Source: Voacanga thouarsii (taxonomy: Eukaryota > Streptophyta > Magnoliopsida > Gentianales > Apocynaceae). From it: DNA of 64,000 nucleotides. The notes under the pieces were generated by a model that did no database searches, was not told where the DNA came from, and saw nothing but the letters and a program-made list of their open reading frames with translations. The stretch spans positions 248,001-312,000 of the forward strand of contig JANUWF010003369.1 in the NCBI GenBank assembly GCA_026120185.1. Reading direction: 5' to 3'. Shown piece after piece: positions 22,185-34,889 of the stretch. A program made the position numbers and the translations under genes. Each line of letters begins with the position of its first letter. The stretch's first letter is position 1.

Positions 22185-24905
22185 TCATCGTATTCTTCTA
22201 TGGCATGAGGGACCTGCATCATCTTCAAACTGCATATGCCGTCTACGAAACCACTCATTAAATAGACCAATATCATATTCGCCGACAAAAGAATGATGCC
22301 TAGTATCGAAAACTAGGTGTTGTGGAGTAATGAAATCATTAATCGCAGCATCACTTGCTACATAATCACCTTCATCTGCCAGCACAGGTGAATAGTGATC
22401 CTGCTGAGGAACTTCGTCCGCTACAGCACGCCGACGTGCCCGCCTACCGCCTTTTCGAATTGGTAATGCTTCTCGAGGGACTTGTTGCGGAATTTGTGGT
22501 ATTGGATTAGAAGAATATGATCGTTTGGATGGCTCTACGACATGCGATTCAAACAATTGTTGGGAATATGCCCTCTTAGACTAGTTTTCTGGTGAAAATA
22601 GCGAATATGTTAATAAAAGAGTTTATTTGTCAGAAATTGTTTGTGAAATAATTTTCTTTATTTTGTACAATTTTCGTTTGGAACAGACCCATTGTGTGTA
22701 AATAAGTGATCCATGTAAATGGAGGTCTTTCACAGTAAGCTATGGTTCATGGATTATTTAAACACATAAACAGTTGTTCTTAACCGATTGATGAGAATGA
22801 GACTCTCATCATATTTAGGTTATTATGTTATGAATTCCAAATGGGGAATGGCTTACCTTTAGCCAGTGAGTAGTCCACTCACTTCATGACATAAGTGTAT
22901 TTTGAATACGTAGAACATGACCTGTAGTAGTGGTTTCTTAAAAGTACTATATGGTGAAAATCTAGTCTACTACCGCTATAGCGTGGATTAGTACTCTATG
23001 ACTTGAGTATGAGTTGGTAGTCTAGCGAAGCTGGAAGCATATACTTTGATATACTATAGTTGAGGTTCTATCGGAGGGCCAATATACTTGTATGTTAGGT
23101 ATGCGTGACTAGTTAGTTAAGATATACTTGTGCAAGATAGTTTCTACACTATATTGCCCTTTGTAGTTGTCCGGATGATCTAAATGTCCAGGGCCTTGGG
23201 CAACATGACTTGAATGTTTGCTTTAGGGTAGCTCCCTTGGAAAGTGAAAACACTCCAGAAAGTCGTGGATCACTGGACTAGAAGCCTAAAGATGGTAGAT
23301 GTCATTTAGAAAGGTGTTAGTACACTTCTTCCTCTCTAAATGTACGGCGATGTGTAGAGGGGTATTTTAGTCATTTGACTTGTAGGTCGAAGACTCTGCT
23401 AATGCAGCATTATCCTTGGGGTCAATATTTTCTTATGGTGATATTAGGAAATATTTAAAATAAAAAATACATCTATTTATATTGTAGGGGTATTTTGGTC
23501 ATTTTAGTTGCCAAGGCGATGTGTCTTTTTGGTCCTCAGAATAGCTCGTAAGTCCTAATTAATTTTTGGGTTGAGAAAATGATTTCAGTTGAGAGAGTTT
23601 TATTTTATTCGGAAAGTCTAATTTATTATTAGACTGGAATAAAATAAATAGAGAGAAATTTATTATTTGGTTTAATTAGTTAATTAATTATGCATGACCT
23701 AGGTCTAGTTTGAATAATTAGAAAATTAACTAGGACTTAAACTAGAGGAAAATAATTATTACTTAATTATTTATTGGGTTATTTATTTAATTAAATTTCA
23801 AGAAATAAATAATTAATGTTTAATTATTTTTTTGGTTCATTTGGGTCCATTAATTATTTATTTGGTTATTTATTTAATCCCAAGGAAAATAATTAATGTT
23901 TATTATTTTAGATTTTTTGGATCCAAGAAAAATAATAAATATTATTTTGGCCCAATAGCCTGAACCATAGGATTTTTCCGGACACTGTTTAGAAGAGTTT
24001 AGAGTGAAGCCAAAATTTATTTTGTTAATAATATTCGGGTATTAAATCCTGGGAATATTATTTTTATCAAAATAATTATTTTTGATTTCATGACTCTTGG
24101 CTTTCTGTATGGAAACATAAAATAAATATAAGGAGAAAAAAAAATGAAAGGTCTCCTGTCTTTTGGCCTCTCATGTGCTGATTGGTTTTCTGGCTCTTGG
24201 ATTTCTTTCACTAGCTTTTGTTTTCTTAAATTGAAAAGCCATGTCGTGAAATAGGCTAGAAAGCTGAGAATGAATAGCCTGTGAAAATGAGAAAAAATGG
24301 ACGATCATTTCTTCATAAAAAATTGAGTGCTCACCAACGGATTTAGGCAGTGGTCATATTCCGTGAATTAAAAAGCCTAGCATTAAAGCATTCACCGGAA
24401 CCGGAAGGCTCACTGGAGATGACGAAGAAGCTATTTTCCCAGGTTCAAAGCTTTCTTCAATGTTCTTCAAATTTTTAAGGCTCCAACAGATATGTTTCAA
24501 GCCCACCATGATGCTACCATACTCTATATATTGTTCGTGTTCTTCCATTTTTGTTCACTGTGAAAGCATGCTCTGTTAGTTCAATCCCTTCAACAATCTG
24601 TTTCGCCACCAGCAGTCAATGTACATCTGGCAATATCTAATATTCTTCCGAAGTCTTGCTAAGCGTATGATGTTGGGGCATATTGGGACACTTCGTTGCT
24701 TATGTGCAAGATCCGGTGCAACACGTCGGCCTGCATATGCATTTTCAGGAATGTCATTAAAAATATTTAAATAAATTGTAATTTATACATACTTACATGC
24801 ATAAAAAAAAAATTTACTTACATATACTTCAAGTGTTGAACTAGTAGATTGGTAATTTATGGGGTTCTATTGTTGTATGGTTGGATTTCCAATCAATCGC
24901 CGTAT
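22185..24905 (-). pseudogene. Gene carried by the Mutator-like element, split by a solo LTR
   Basis: Reading on the minus strand, one exon runs to about 24822 (with RRLIGNP and an in-frame stop) and ends at a GTAAGT donor. A short intron ends in TATGCAG and the next exon starts at 24730 (RLARLRKNIRYCQMYIDCWW). The solo LTR 22558-24592 cuts this exon. Once the LTR and one copy of its duplication are disregarded, the frame runs on without a shift into the 123-residue tail at 22556-22185, with KGGRRARRRA and FNEWFRRRHMQF. I do not recognise the family firmly. The basic segment after a short helical region recalls the C-terminal part of plant mobile domain (MAIN-like) proteins, which some plant Mutator elements carry. 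That is a guess. Confidence 0.45.
22558..24592 (+). mobile_element. Solo LTR of a Ty1-copia element
   Basis: Begins TGTTGGGAATATG, ends CCCTTCA, and is flanked on both sides by ACAAT (22553-22557 and 24593-24597), a perfect 5-bp duplication. Its first 100 bases (CTTAGACTAG, TTAATAAAAGAG) and the segment with TAGTAGTGGTTTC and TTGTCCGGATGATCTAA match, in reverse, the LTRs at 44454-46381 and 52025-53958. No internal region or second LTR is present, so it arose by LTR-LTR recombination. It interrupts the gene of the Mutator-like element and is therefore younger. Confidence 0.9.
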
Positions 24906-25925
24906 GCGAGTTCAATACCATAAATAATTATTTAAATTTACTAAATTATTTAATTAATTAAATTAAATTTCAAGTATTAATTAAATTATATAAGTATTTT
25001 ATAATTAATTAAATTACAAAATATTAATTAATAAAGTAATAACATAATTATTTAATTAAATATTTAAATATTTTATATTTTAAAATATTTAATCAAATAT
25101 AATCAAAATTTACAATATTTATTTAGTGGTAGTTTGAATTAAAATATTTAATAAAAATTTTTAATTATTTATTTACTATTTATTATACCATCAATTTATT
25201 TGGTGATAGTTTGAATTAAAATATTTAATAAAATAAATATTTATTTAGTGATAGTTTGAATAAATTTTTTTAATTATTTATTTACTATTTATTCTGCCAT
25301 CAATTTATTTTATTAGTTTATTCCATAATCTAATAGATAGGACACCAAAAATTTAATGACAATTCATCACAGGATAACACAATAAAAATCAAAATAACAA
25401 TCCATAATATACATATGTTGTAAATTATTCAACATAATCTCAAATACATATTGCTCACAATTCAACAATAATTTTTAATATTATATTCAATTAAATTTTA
25501 AATAAATATAAAATTCAAGTACATTTTCTACTTTGTTGTTTAAAAAGAAAAACTTATTATATATGGAGAACTCTGGAAACTAATATATGTGATTTCTAAC
25601 TCCTTTTAACTGGAATAATTTCTGCAGCAACTCTTCACTTTGGAAATATATTCCTCCTCTCCAGCAGCAAACCAAAAAAATAAAAAATATAACAAAAAGA
25701 AGAGAAGAATGACGGAGAAAGAAGAAATGAAGAAGAAATGCAATGAAGGAATGAAGGAATGAATTCGGCTTTCGAAATGCAATGAAGGAATAGCGGAGAA
25801 GGAATGGATTTTATAGCCGATTGTGAGACATTGGAAATGCAAAAAGTTAGCAAGAATCTTTGATTTTTTTTCCCCAGAGATTCTACATTCATTCTGGTCA
25901 AAAAGCGGCACGTGAAGACTGCCTC
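24906..25925. other. AT-rich interior of the Mutator-like element
   Basis: No gene recognised. About 25115-25310 holds an imperfect tandem repeat in which GTGATAGTTTGAATTAAAAT and AATTATTTATTTACTATTTA recur with a period near 110 bases. Minus-strand open frames around 25606-25992 are hydrophobic, begin inside the inverted repeat and look accidental. Confidence 0.5.
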
Positions 25926-26174
25926 CTACCAGTTGCGTAGTGCTCAGACCAGGCGACTGCCAGTCGCATGGTCTAGTCACTTCTCCGCCCATGCAGCTTT
26001 GCTTTTGGAGAATTCACGGGCAGCAACGCTTTGGGCTTCGCGGTTGCCTGGCGCGAGGTCGCGCTTGACCTCACGCTTGGCTATAGCGAAGAACCCCGCC
26101 GACAGGGATATCTCCCCCACCTGTCCTCTTCGCGGTGGAATGTTGAGTTTTTGACTTAATCTGGTGAAAAACCC
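25926..26174 (-). repeat. Right terminal inverted repeat of the Mutator-like element
   Basis: Inverted partner of 21204-21478. It is GC-rich compared with its surroundings. Most differences from the left copy are transitions, consistent with age and methylation-driven decay. Confidence 0.85.
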
Positions 26175-26183
26175 TCAAACTCG

Positions 26184-27038
26184 AGAAACCCAGAAGCCCA
26201 GACAAATTGAAAGCTAAAATGGGCGTGACGTACAGTTAAAAAGTGGATTTGAACAACAAAGACAACGGAAATAGTAAACAGAAGACGCAAATAATGGATA
26301 GAACTTTCCTTCCCCCCCCCCCAAAAGTAGGACGACAAAGGGTGGGAGGGAGGGAAGGTGGAGAGGGGGAACCTGGCGAAAACGAGGGCCAGAGTGATTT
26401 GATTCAAAGACACGTTGCTCAAAGCAGAAGATCACTGGTGATTTAGACAAAGCAAGATAAATTCAGGAAGGTGCATATAAAAGAGGTCAGAATCTGCCGT
26501 TCTTCAGAGAAAGCCAAAGCCTACAATGGCTACAAAAAAACTATGGTTTTTGCCTAGCTAAGACAAAAGGCTAGCTCAAAATCTGACTATTGAAACAGAG
26601 GAAAGCATCACAGCCTCATTTTAAATGAAGTATCAAGTGTGGAGTGCAAGTGGGCGAGGGTTTCTGCCAGGGACGACTTTTTTGAGGAGTGAGAGAAATG
26701 GACTATACTTGAGGGTGGAGGTTTATAAATTCAGGAAGATGGAAAAAGGAAGATAAGGAAGGTGGAAGGAGGCATCTTATGGATGGCGGGGAAGACCAAA
26801 GACTCTGTATTGATGGGGGATTTGATTTGATAGTAGGGGCTTGAATATCGCTGTTAGCAGCTTCTATTGATCTTCCTAAGGTTATCTTCAGCCTTTTTGG
26901 TCAAGGGTGGCTAGCCACGTGACCTATTAGGAAACTGATGAAGGGCGATGACTTTTTCAAAGTTGTTGCAAAGTTTCTCTGAAGCAAAGTTCTTAGCAAG
27001 TATTTATATAGAATGGATTCAATTTGTGTGGAATATAT
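26184..27038. other. Unassigned stretch between Mutator-like element and solo LTR
   Basis: Moderately GC-rich compared with its surroundings and purine-rich around 26640-26800. No protein motif, RNA gene or element end was recognised. It could be leader or promoter sequence of a lost host gene. Nothing in the sequence settles this. Confidence 0.4.
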
Positions 27039-28801
27039 TATTGGGAAATATGTCCTCTTAGACTACGATTCTAATGTAAAAATCGAATGTTTTAATAAAA
27101 GAATTTATTTTCAGAAATTATATTTTATTTGTGCATAATTACGTTTGGAAAAGATCCATTATGTTTAAGTAAGTGATCCATGTGAATGGAGGTTTTTCAC
27201 AGTAAGGTATGGATGACGGGTTACTTAACACATAAACATTCATTATTAACCGATTGATGAGAATGAGAATCTCATCATATTTAGGTTATTATGTTGTGAA
27301 TTCCAAATGGGGAATGGCTTACTTTTAGCCAGTGAGTAGTCCACTCACTTCATGACATAAGCATATTTCGAATACGTAAAACAGGACCTGTAGTTGTGGT
27401 TTCTTAAAAAGTACTATATGGTAGAAATCTAGAGTACTACTGCTATAGCGTAGATTAGTACTCTACGATTTGAGTATGAGTTGGTGGTCTGACCAAGCTG
27501 GAAGAATGTACTTTGATATGCCATAGTTGAGATTCTATCGTAGGGCCAATATACTTGCATGTTGGGTATGCGTGACTAGTTAGTTAAGACAGACTTGTAC
27601 AAGATAGTTTCTATACTATATCGCCCCTTGTGGTTGTCTGAATGATCTAAATATCTAGGGTCCTGGGAAACATGACTTGGATGTTTGCTTTAGGGTAGCT
27701 CCCTTGGAAAACGGAAACAATCCAGGAGGTCGTGGATCATTGGACTAGAAGCCTAAGTATGGTAGATGTCATTTAGAGAGGTGTTAGTACACTTCTTCCT
27801 CTCTAAATGTACGGTGATGTATAGTGGGGTATTTTAGTCATTACACCTATAGGTCGGAGACTTTGCTAACACAGCATTGTCCTTAGGGTCAATATTTTCT
27901 TATGGTGATATTAGGAAATATTAAAAATACAAAATACAACTATTTATATGGTAAGGGTATTTTGGTCATTTTAGTAGCCAAGGCGGTGTGTCTTTTGGTC
28001 CCCAGTATAGACCGTGAGTCCTAATTAAATACGGGGGCTAAGGAATTGATCTTAAATTAAATAGAATTTATTTTATTTAAGTAGCCTGATTTAATTATTG
28101 GGCTAGAATAAAATAAAGGTTCATGGAGAGAGAGAATTAATTAAATTAGTTTGGTGGGTTAATTAATTATTCAGGGCTTTGGTCCAGTTTGAATAATTAG
28201 GATTAACCTGAGATTAAACTAATATAGGCTTGTTAATTGAACTAGTTTATTTGGGCTGGGAAAGTTAATTATTTGTTGGGCCAATTAGTTGGTTCTAATT
28301 AGAATAATTAATTTAGTCCAAACTAAGAGTCCAATGACCCAGTCTAGTTTAACCTAGGGTTTTATTTAGGTTAAACAGGAGGATTGGAGATTATCGTTGT
28401 TTTTGTTTTTTTTTGGACAGACTCTTCTATGTGGAAAAAGAAGCACACGTCTCTCTCTCTCTTTCTCTAGAAAATATTCTTTAGTTCTGTAGTTGTTCAC
28501 CAAATGGAATTAGGCAGGCCATATACTGGAAGATCGAGAGTTTGGCATTCACTGCAAAGATGGAGTAGGAGGCTTGCAGGTATAGCACTAGAGGTTTCTA
28601 CCAGTGCACCTACCCCGGTTGCACACATTTCGGTCCAGCCAATTCTTAGAACGAGGAAAAGAGATTAGAAATTTTTAACCTCGAAGTCCCGCCAGAGCCT
28701 AACCGGCGTCGGCCTTGGACGAGAATTCCTCTATTCTTGGTTTTTCCAATTTTTTTTGTATTCGCTTCCGCTGCGTGCCCTGTGTTTTCCCTTTTTATGC
28801 C

Positions 28802-28805
<4 letters not shown>
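27039..28805 (+). mobile_element. Second solo LTR of the same Ty1-copia group
   Basis: Collinear with the solo LTR at 22558 over most of its length (for example TGAGAATGAGA, CATCATATTTAGGTTATTAT, GCGTGACTAGTTAGTTAAGA). It begins TATTGGGAAATATG, a decayed TGTTGGG, and ends GCCTTCA. TATAT flanks both sides (27034-27038, 28806-28810), but the right flank is a TA microsatellite, so the duplication is weak evidence. The 3' third differs from the first solo LTR, so they are different subfamilies. Confidence 0.8.

Positions 28806-28847
<42 letters not shown>
28805..28847. repeat. (AT)n microsatellite
   Basis: About 21 uninterrupted AT units directly at the 3' edge of the solo LTR. Confidence 0.95.
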
Positions 28848-28849
<2 letters not shown>

Positions 28850-31107
28850 ATATATAATATAGAGTTTATAAATTTTTAATACGATAATAAATAAATATAA
28901 AGTTTGTGTTGTGAAATATATTTTAAAATATTTGGTGAATACATTTTCTTAGTTAACTATTTATTTTTAAATGTTTATCTTGCATATTCTATAAACTGTA
29001 TCTTATTTGTTAGGTAATTATTGTATTTTTATTGTCTTTTTAATTTGTTGGGAAAATATCTATTTCTTCTTCACATTATACCTTTCAAATCACAAACTAA
29101 ACAATTTCTATTTTGAATCAAGCATTGTACATGTTGCATACGGAGAATGGATGCAAGAAAATTTCTATAATTTCTTGAGAAAAATACTTTTGAAGCTGTT
29201 GAACCACAAGCGACGCTATGCTTTCTGTCATTGTTTGGTTGGTGCACTTTCCTCAACTCTATTTTTACCAACTTAAAAGGGATCACAAAATTTTGTCAAG
29301 CAAATAGCTTCATTTGAAAAGGGTAAGAAAAAAGTATCAGGGAATTGAACTTGCAAGACCGGAGAGAATGGAGAAAGAGAAGGTGAAGGAGAAATGAACT
29401 TTTATTTATATATTTAAATAACTAAATGTAAATGTATTTATTTGTTTTGTTTTAGAGTAAATAAAGGAATGTTCTAGCTTTGATCTTGAATTGATTTTTT
29501 TTTTCTTTTAAATCCTTTCCTGTGCCTTAGCAAATAAAATAATTGCTAAACTTCAAACTTTAGTAAATATTTTAGATAATTGCTAAACAAGTATATCGTG
29601 AGAGACAATTTGATAAAATTAAAATTAAAATAATGTATTTTGTAAAACTCTAAGATATAGAGTTTGAATTTGAATACTTTAGGGCTTTTTTTTTTTTTAA
29701 AATGAAAATAGACTTAATCCAATGAATTTTATTTCTAAAATATTAATAATTTTATTATTCAATTTCAATAGATTATGACGTTAATCTATGAGTTAGTAAA
29801 TTTTTTATAAAGTTTAAAATTATACTAACATTTAAAAAAAATCAATATAATTTTAATCCAAAAATAATTTAAATAACAACAGTCAACTCAAGGATAGATT
29901 GGTTAGTGTAACCCAAAGGTTACAATGCTAATGCTAATGTACATTAATTTTCTTTGATGAAACTATTTTAATATAAATGTCTTTCTAAATATATGTGCAA
30001 TAATTAAAAATTCTAAGAATAATGTATTTTATGAGTGAAATTATTTAAAATACTCTTAGTCAAATTATTTAAAAAATAGAAAATGTAATGTTTAGAGTAT
30101 TATGGAAACTAAGAATAAATAAAAATGGGTAGTAATGTTTAGAATACCACTTAAATTTTTTTAAAAAATATTGTAATATTTAGAATATCAAAGAAAAATA
30201 CAAAGTTTAAATTAACTTATCATCCTAATTGTCATCTAGTATACCATTTGTTAATGTGTTAAAATGATAAATTTATTAATATAGGTATATTATTGCTTCA
30301 CAGAAAAATTTATGATTCAACAGAGTAAGACTTGTTTTTTGCTATCGTAGTTAATTAGATAAGTACAAGCACTTCACTTTGTTATGTGTCTGATTGCCAA
30401 CAATGAACCTCCCCCTCCTCCCCCCCTCCTAACACACACACACTATTATAAATATAAATAATTTTTATCATCAATTATTTTGTAAATATAGATACCTTTA
30501 TGATATATACAATTATGCATATTATTTTTTATATATTAATTATATGTACTTATATTTTGTGATATATATATATACACACACATATATATAAATATATATG
30601 CATACATACATACACACATGTATACACACACACATAGATTTGAGTATATATCTTAGAATATACTAAGATGATAAATTTGATTTTTTTAATAAAATAGTAA
30701 TTTAAAATTTTAATAAATATAAATATAAATATAAATATAAATATAAATATAAATATAAATATAAATATAAATATAAATATTTAGTACAACATTATTTTGT
30801 ATCATTCTTTCTTTCTTATACAATTATACTTATAATTTGGAATTATAATCATTTATTATATTCTAAATTAAAAATATATATAAAATATATGGAACATATA
30901 ATCTATATATACATATTAAAACTTTAAACACAGTTAGATAAAATAAGAAATATTATTAAAATAAACTCATGATATTTTTGAAAAATTTAAAACATAAGAT
31001 AATCAATTATATTAATACAATCATAAATCTTAATTTTTTATCATTAAGAAAAAATTAGAATTGATTCCATTATTTCTAATATTTTGCTCATTTGGAAAAA
31101 ATTAGAA

Positions 31108-31110
<3 letters not shown>
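28848..31110. other. AT-rich stretch without recognisable gene
   Basis: Only simple sequence is seen: homopurine and A/T runs, TA/CA dinucleotide tracts at 30560-30640 and the hexamer array listed separately. Open frames at 29007-29286 on both strands overlap each other and have no family features. Confidence 0.6.
30714..30780. repeat. Hexanucleotide array (AAATAT)n
   Basis: About eleven near-perfect units of AAATAT in tandem. Confidence 0.95.

Positions 31111-31114
<4 letters not shown>

Positions 31115-31156
<42 letters not shown>
31115..31156. repeat. (TA)n microsatellite
   Basis: About 21 uninterrupted TA units. The open frames across it on both strands (poly Tyr-Ile) are artefacts of the repeat. 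Confidence 0.95.
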
Positions 31157-31159
<3 letters not shown>

Positions 31160-31360
31160 GGTTGTTCGGTTTGATATAATTTGGGACGATTTTTATATAG
31201 TTTGGAACGGTTTTCGGTACAGATATTGCATAAAAAAATTTGAGACGATTTGGTTCGAAAAAAATCAAAAATCAACGATTTTTTCAGTTCTAATTCTTTT
31301 TGGTTCAGTTATTCGAATCAGTTCGATTATTCTCCAATCTTGTGAGCGGCCCTAATTCAA
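31157..31360. repeat. TTCGGTT-rich repeat, possible element end
   Basis: TTCGGTTGTTCGGTTTGATA begins a stretch rich in GGTTCG motifs that ends TGTGAGCGGCCCTAATT. The reverse complement of that ending (TTAGGGCCGCTCACA) resembles hAT-type plant ends. It recalls the opposite end of a repeat like the one at 20690, but no duplication or partner was found. Confidence 0.3.
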
Positions 31361-33087
31361 ATAGCTTTCCTCTCAAAAAATGAACAGGTTTAAGATGCAA
31401 TTTTGACGTAGAAGAGGATAATGAAGAAGATATGATATTATACAATGCAGTAGAAATACTAGTTCTTGAGAGGATACAAGAAAAATTGTAAATGTGTATA
31501 CATCATGTAATTTCTCACATTTTCCTATTGAAAATACAAAGCAGTAGAAATATTATATGAAGCACATTATTTAGATGCAATTGTTACTTGACAGCACTGT
31601 TATCGCAATGGAGCTAAATGTCTCCAAAAGTATTACCATTTTTCAGTAACATGGCATGTATTTTCCAATTTTCTTTTTCTTTCTCATAGGAGAACAAGGA
31701 TGTTCGTAGCACATTGGAGAATTTTGCAAGGTTAAAAATGCCAGTTATCAAAATAGTACATTTAACGTATCATTCCAACATGCTAATCACCACCGCCAAA
31801 AAGACTTTGAAATAAAAGGTTTCACAGCACTAAATCAGGCATAAAACCCAATTAAAGAAAAAAGAATGTAGATTTTCAATCTACAATTTCCCATCTTACT
31901 ATTTCAACTTAGAAAATATTTTTAAGCTGTCTATATCTTCACTTATACTAACATAATTCTCACACCCGCACAAAAAATTTGATGAGTTAATGCTTATTAC
32001 CAAACAAGTCACATTTTTTAGTTCAAATTTAGTTAATTTACTACTAGAACAGTCATGTAAAATTTTCGTTCATAATGTAGTAAGCAGTTTGGCAATAATT
32101 TGGTTCAGTTCCAACTCAAACTGTGTTGAATTACCATTGTTCTAACTATTTAGATATAATTGCAGTTCTAAGCTCAGATAATTATGGAAAAATAGTGAAG
32201 GGTTGGTGATAAAAATTCTTAAATTGAAACCACAAAACTCAATGATGTCCCTTTCTTTAGCCTCTTATTGAACCCACGGTAATAACAGAACAACTTAAGC
32301 AAGGTAGCACATATAAGACAAATTAATTCAAATAACAGCTGAAAGAGCAAAAAAGACACGGATTAACAATAGCTACTAATCTACTTCTTTTTTTAGATTG
32401 GAGAGAGCTTTCTTCCTTTGCCCCAGCATGTAGGTATACAGAAAAGGTCTGCCTGAATTTGTACACAAGGACATTCAAGAAGAACTATGAGAAAAAGAAA
32501 CAATGAGGGCACAAAAGTGGCTAAATAGACAAGCGAAGCTAACAACCATACCTTCTATCTATAGAAACAAAATAAACAGACAACAACCATTCCTCATTCG
32601 TACTTAGGAAACCATTCAAATATAACGTGTCAATCAAAAACAAGTTCCAACTTTGCAATTCTTTCACTCGATGGACAACAAAAGACAAAGTAAATTGATG
32701 TATTTACTTATAGATGAATATGCAGAGATGCAATAATCTGGATGCCTGAGCAAAGCTAGTGTAGTCTCTGCAACGAAATTGAAAATATTAGAAGCAATTA
32801 TATGTTATAGCATTGTAAAATGAAAAATAAAAGAAAAAAGGAACTTGCTAAATCGTTACCCCAGTCAAGAGTGTTCATATAGAAAAAAGATGTCATAAAT
32901 AGCTCAAAAGAATTGAATAACAAAATTACAGAATCCTAACACACACAGGTACACACACTTAGAATCGAAATGCAATAGGAATTGATAATAAATAAAATCA
33001 GTAAAAATAAACAAACAAGAAACTAAAAATAATTCAACAATTCAATTTTAACAGCAAATGCAACATGTTTGCACCTCAACACCAAAG
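31361..33087. other. Unassigned AT-rich stretch
   Basis: No gene, RNA or element end recognised on either strand. The right edge is the boundary of the copia LTR, whose would-be target duplication is CAAAG (33083-33087). Confidence 0.5.
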
Positions 33088-34872
33088 TGAAGGATCAAAA
33101 TGGAAAACATTAAAGAAAATGCAACGGAAAATTTTTTAGTTTTCGGAGCCATATCTAGGAGAGAGTACTTACTTTTCTTGATTGATTGCAGATGAACCAA
33201 CAAAGGGCCGGGTTGTACTGGAACTTGCATTGCAAGAGGAGAAGAAGGCGCCTGCGGTTTGACCGGTATTCCCGCCAATCATCTACTCCTACGCATTAAG
33301 CGTCTCCAAACTTTCTCTCTTCATCTTCTGGAGTATGACTTTACCTTACTCTTGGGTTAACTTGGGGAAAGCTCTTTTTTTAGATAATCAAAATATCTCC
33401 AAGAGAGAAAGAAGAGAAAGATGAGAACAAAAAGAAAAGGCGACACACATGGAAAAGAGAAAAGCTTCATACTACAACGTTATTTTCTTCCCTCTCATGC
33501 ACCTTAATTTCGGCTAGCCTTAGGGCTCGATGAAGCCCTAATGGCCGAAAACACTAAGCCCTTATGGGCTTGGTGCTGTGCTCTAAAACCAATCCAAGAT
33601 TGACCCAATCTTATTAATTAATTAATTATATTTTCTGGGTTTCATTAAATGGCCAAGATTAATTAATTAATTCTAATTAGACTCTTAATATATTCAACAT
33701 ATATCAGCCTAATTAATTAATTTATTCTAACCTAATTGTCTTAATTAATTAATTAATTATCTTTTTTGGATTTTATAAAAAAAATTTAAGACTAATTAAT
33801 TAATTCTAATTGGACTCTTAGAATAAATTTTATTTCTCTTCCAAATAATTATCCATTAAGCCCAAATTGTGTCTAAACAACACCAAGGTAACTTGCTACT
33901 CTGAAGACCAAGAGAAATATTATTCATACCTATTAAAATAACTAAAATACCCTTACTATTAAATAGCGGCATTTTACCATTTTAAATATTCCCATTTGTC
34001 ACCATATAAAAATATTGACTCCAAGAATAATATTACTAAAGCAATGTCTTCGACCTACAGGTGAAATGATGGAAATACCCCTTCATATAACACCTATCAA
34101 TGAGACAGGATAAATGTACTAACATCCATCTCAAAGACATTTACCATACTTAGATCTCTAGTCCGATAATTCATGAATCACTCGAATGTACTTACTTATC
34201 ATTGGAAGCTACCAAAAAGCACACATTCTAGAGTCACGTTCCCAGGGCCCTAGATTATTAGATTATCCTGGATAACTACAAGGGGTATTTAATTTCACAA
34301 AGTGAAGCATAAAAACTCTGTTGCATGAGTTCGTCTTAACTAACTAGAGTAATACACCCAACATACAAGAATATTGATATCACAAAAGAAATCTCACCCA
34401 ACATATATCAAAGTATAAAACCCTAACTTCGCCAAACCACCAACTCATACTTAAGTATGAAGGTATTCGTCCACGCTGTAGCAGTAATAGTTCGATTTCT
34501 ATAATCATAGTACTTTATAAGAGACCACTACTACAATTCCAGTTTTATGTATTTGAAATACGCTTATGCCAGTGATGTGAGTGAACTACTTTCAAGGTAA
34601 ACCATTCCTCATTGGAACTCATAGCATAATAGTCTTATCTTGATGGAATGCCCAATTCCATCAAATGACTAAGAATTCAATTTTACTTATATGACAAGTA
34701 TCTTTAGTCTATACCTTACTGTGAAGGACGACCCAACATATAGACCATTATTTGTCATACCTGGGCCTTAAATGTGCAATAATATAATAAACAAACTAAA
34801 TTGAATGAATAAACATTTTGTTGCAATATATTTACACAGAATACATAATCTTTGAGGGCATACTTTCCAATA
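33088..34872 (-). repeat. 3' LTR (left) of the copia element
   Basis: 1785 bases. It pairs with 40476-42251. On the plus strand it starts TGAAGGATCAAAATGG and ends TTTCCAATA, where the right copy has TTTCCAACA. Runs of TTAATTAATTAATT occur at 33610-33790. Confidence 0.9.
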
Positions 34873-34885
34873 ATCTCCTACTTGC
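34873..34885 (-). other. Polypurine tract
   Basis: Minus strand GCAAGTAGGAGAT directly abuts the 3' LTR. It serves as primer for plus-strand DNA synthesis in LTR elements. Confidence 0.7.
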
Positions 34886-34889
34886 ACTA

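Larger units (their letters stand above)
21204..26174. mobile_element. Mutator-like element with long inverted ends
   Basis: A segment starting GGGTTTTTGATCAGATTG at 21204 returns in inverted form ending at 26174 (CAGATTAAGTCAAAAAC on the minus strand), with homology over about 250-275 bases. Flanks TTAAACTAA (21195-21203) and TCAAACTCG (26175-26183) agree at 6 of 9 positions, fitting an old 9-bp Mutator duplication. Without the later solo LTR the element is about 2.9 kb. It carries a minus-strand gene remnant but I see no MURA transposase. The long ends, G-start and 9-bp duplication argue for the Mutator superfamily, but the duplication is imperfect. Confidence 0.75.

Noticed and set aside
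25606..25992. Minus-strand frame of 128 codons starting in the right inverted repeat of the Mutator-like element
   Set aside because: It is hydrophobic low-complexity sequence from purine-rich DNA (GAAGAAATGAAGAAG), starts inside the terminal repeat and has no family motif.
31044..31355. Frames on both strands with poly Tyr-Ile segments
   Set aside because: They are translations of the (TA)n microsatellite.
20690..31360. A single hAT element running from the repeat at 20690 to the one at 31360
   Set aside because: Both ends look hAT-like, but the sequences differ, no 8-bp duplication is seen, and several unrelated elements lie between.
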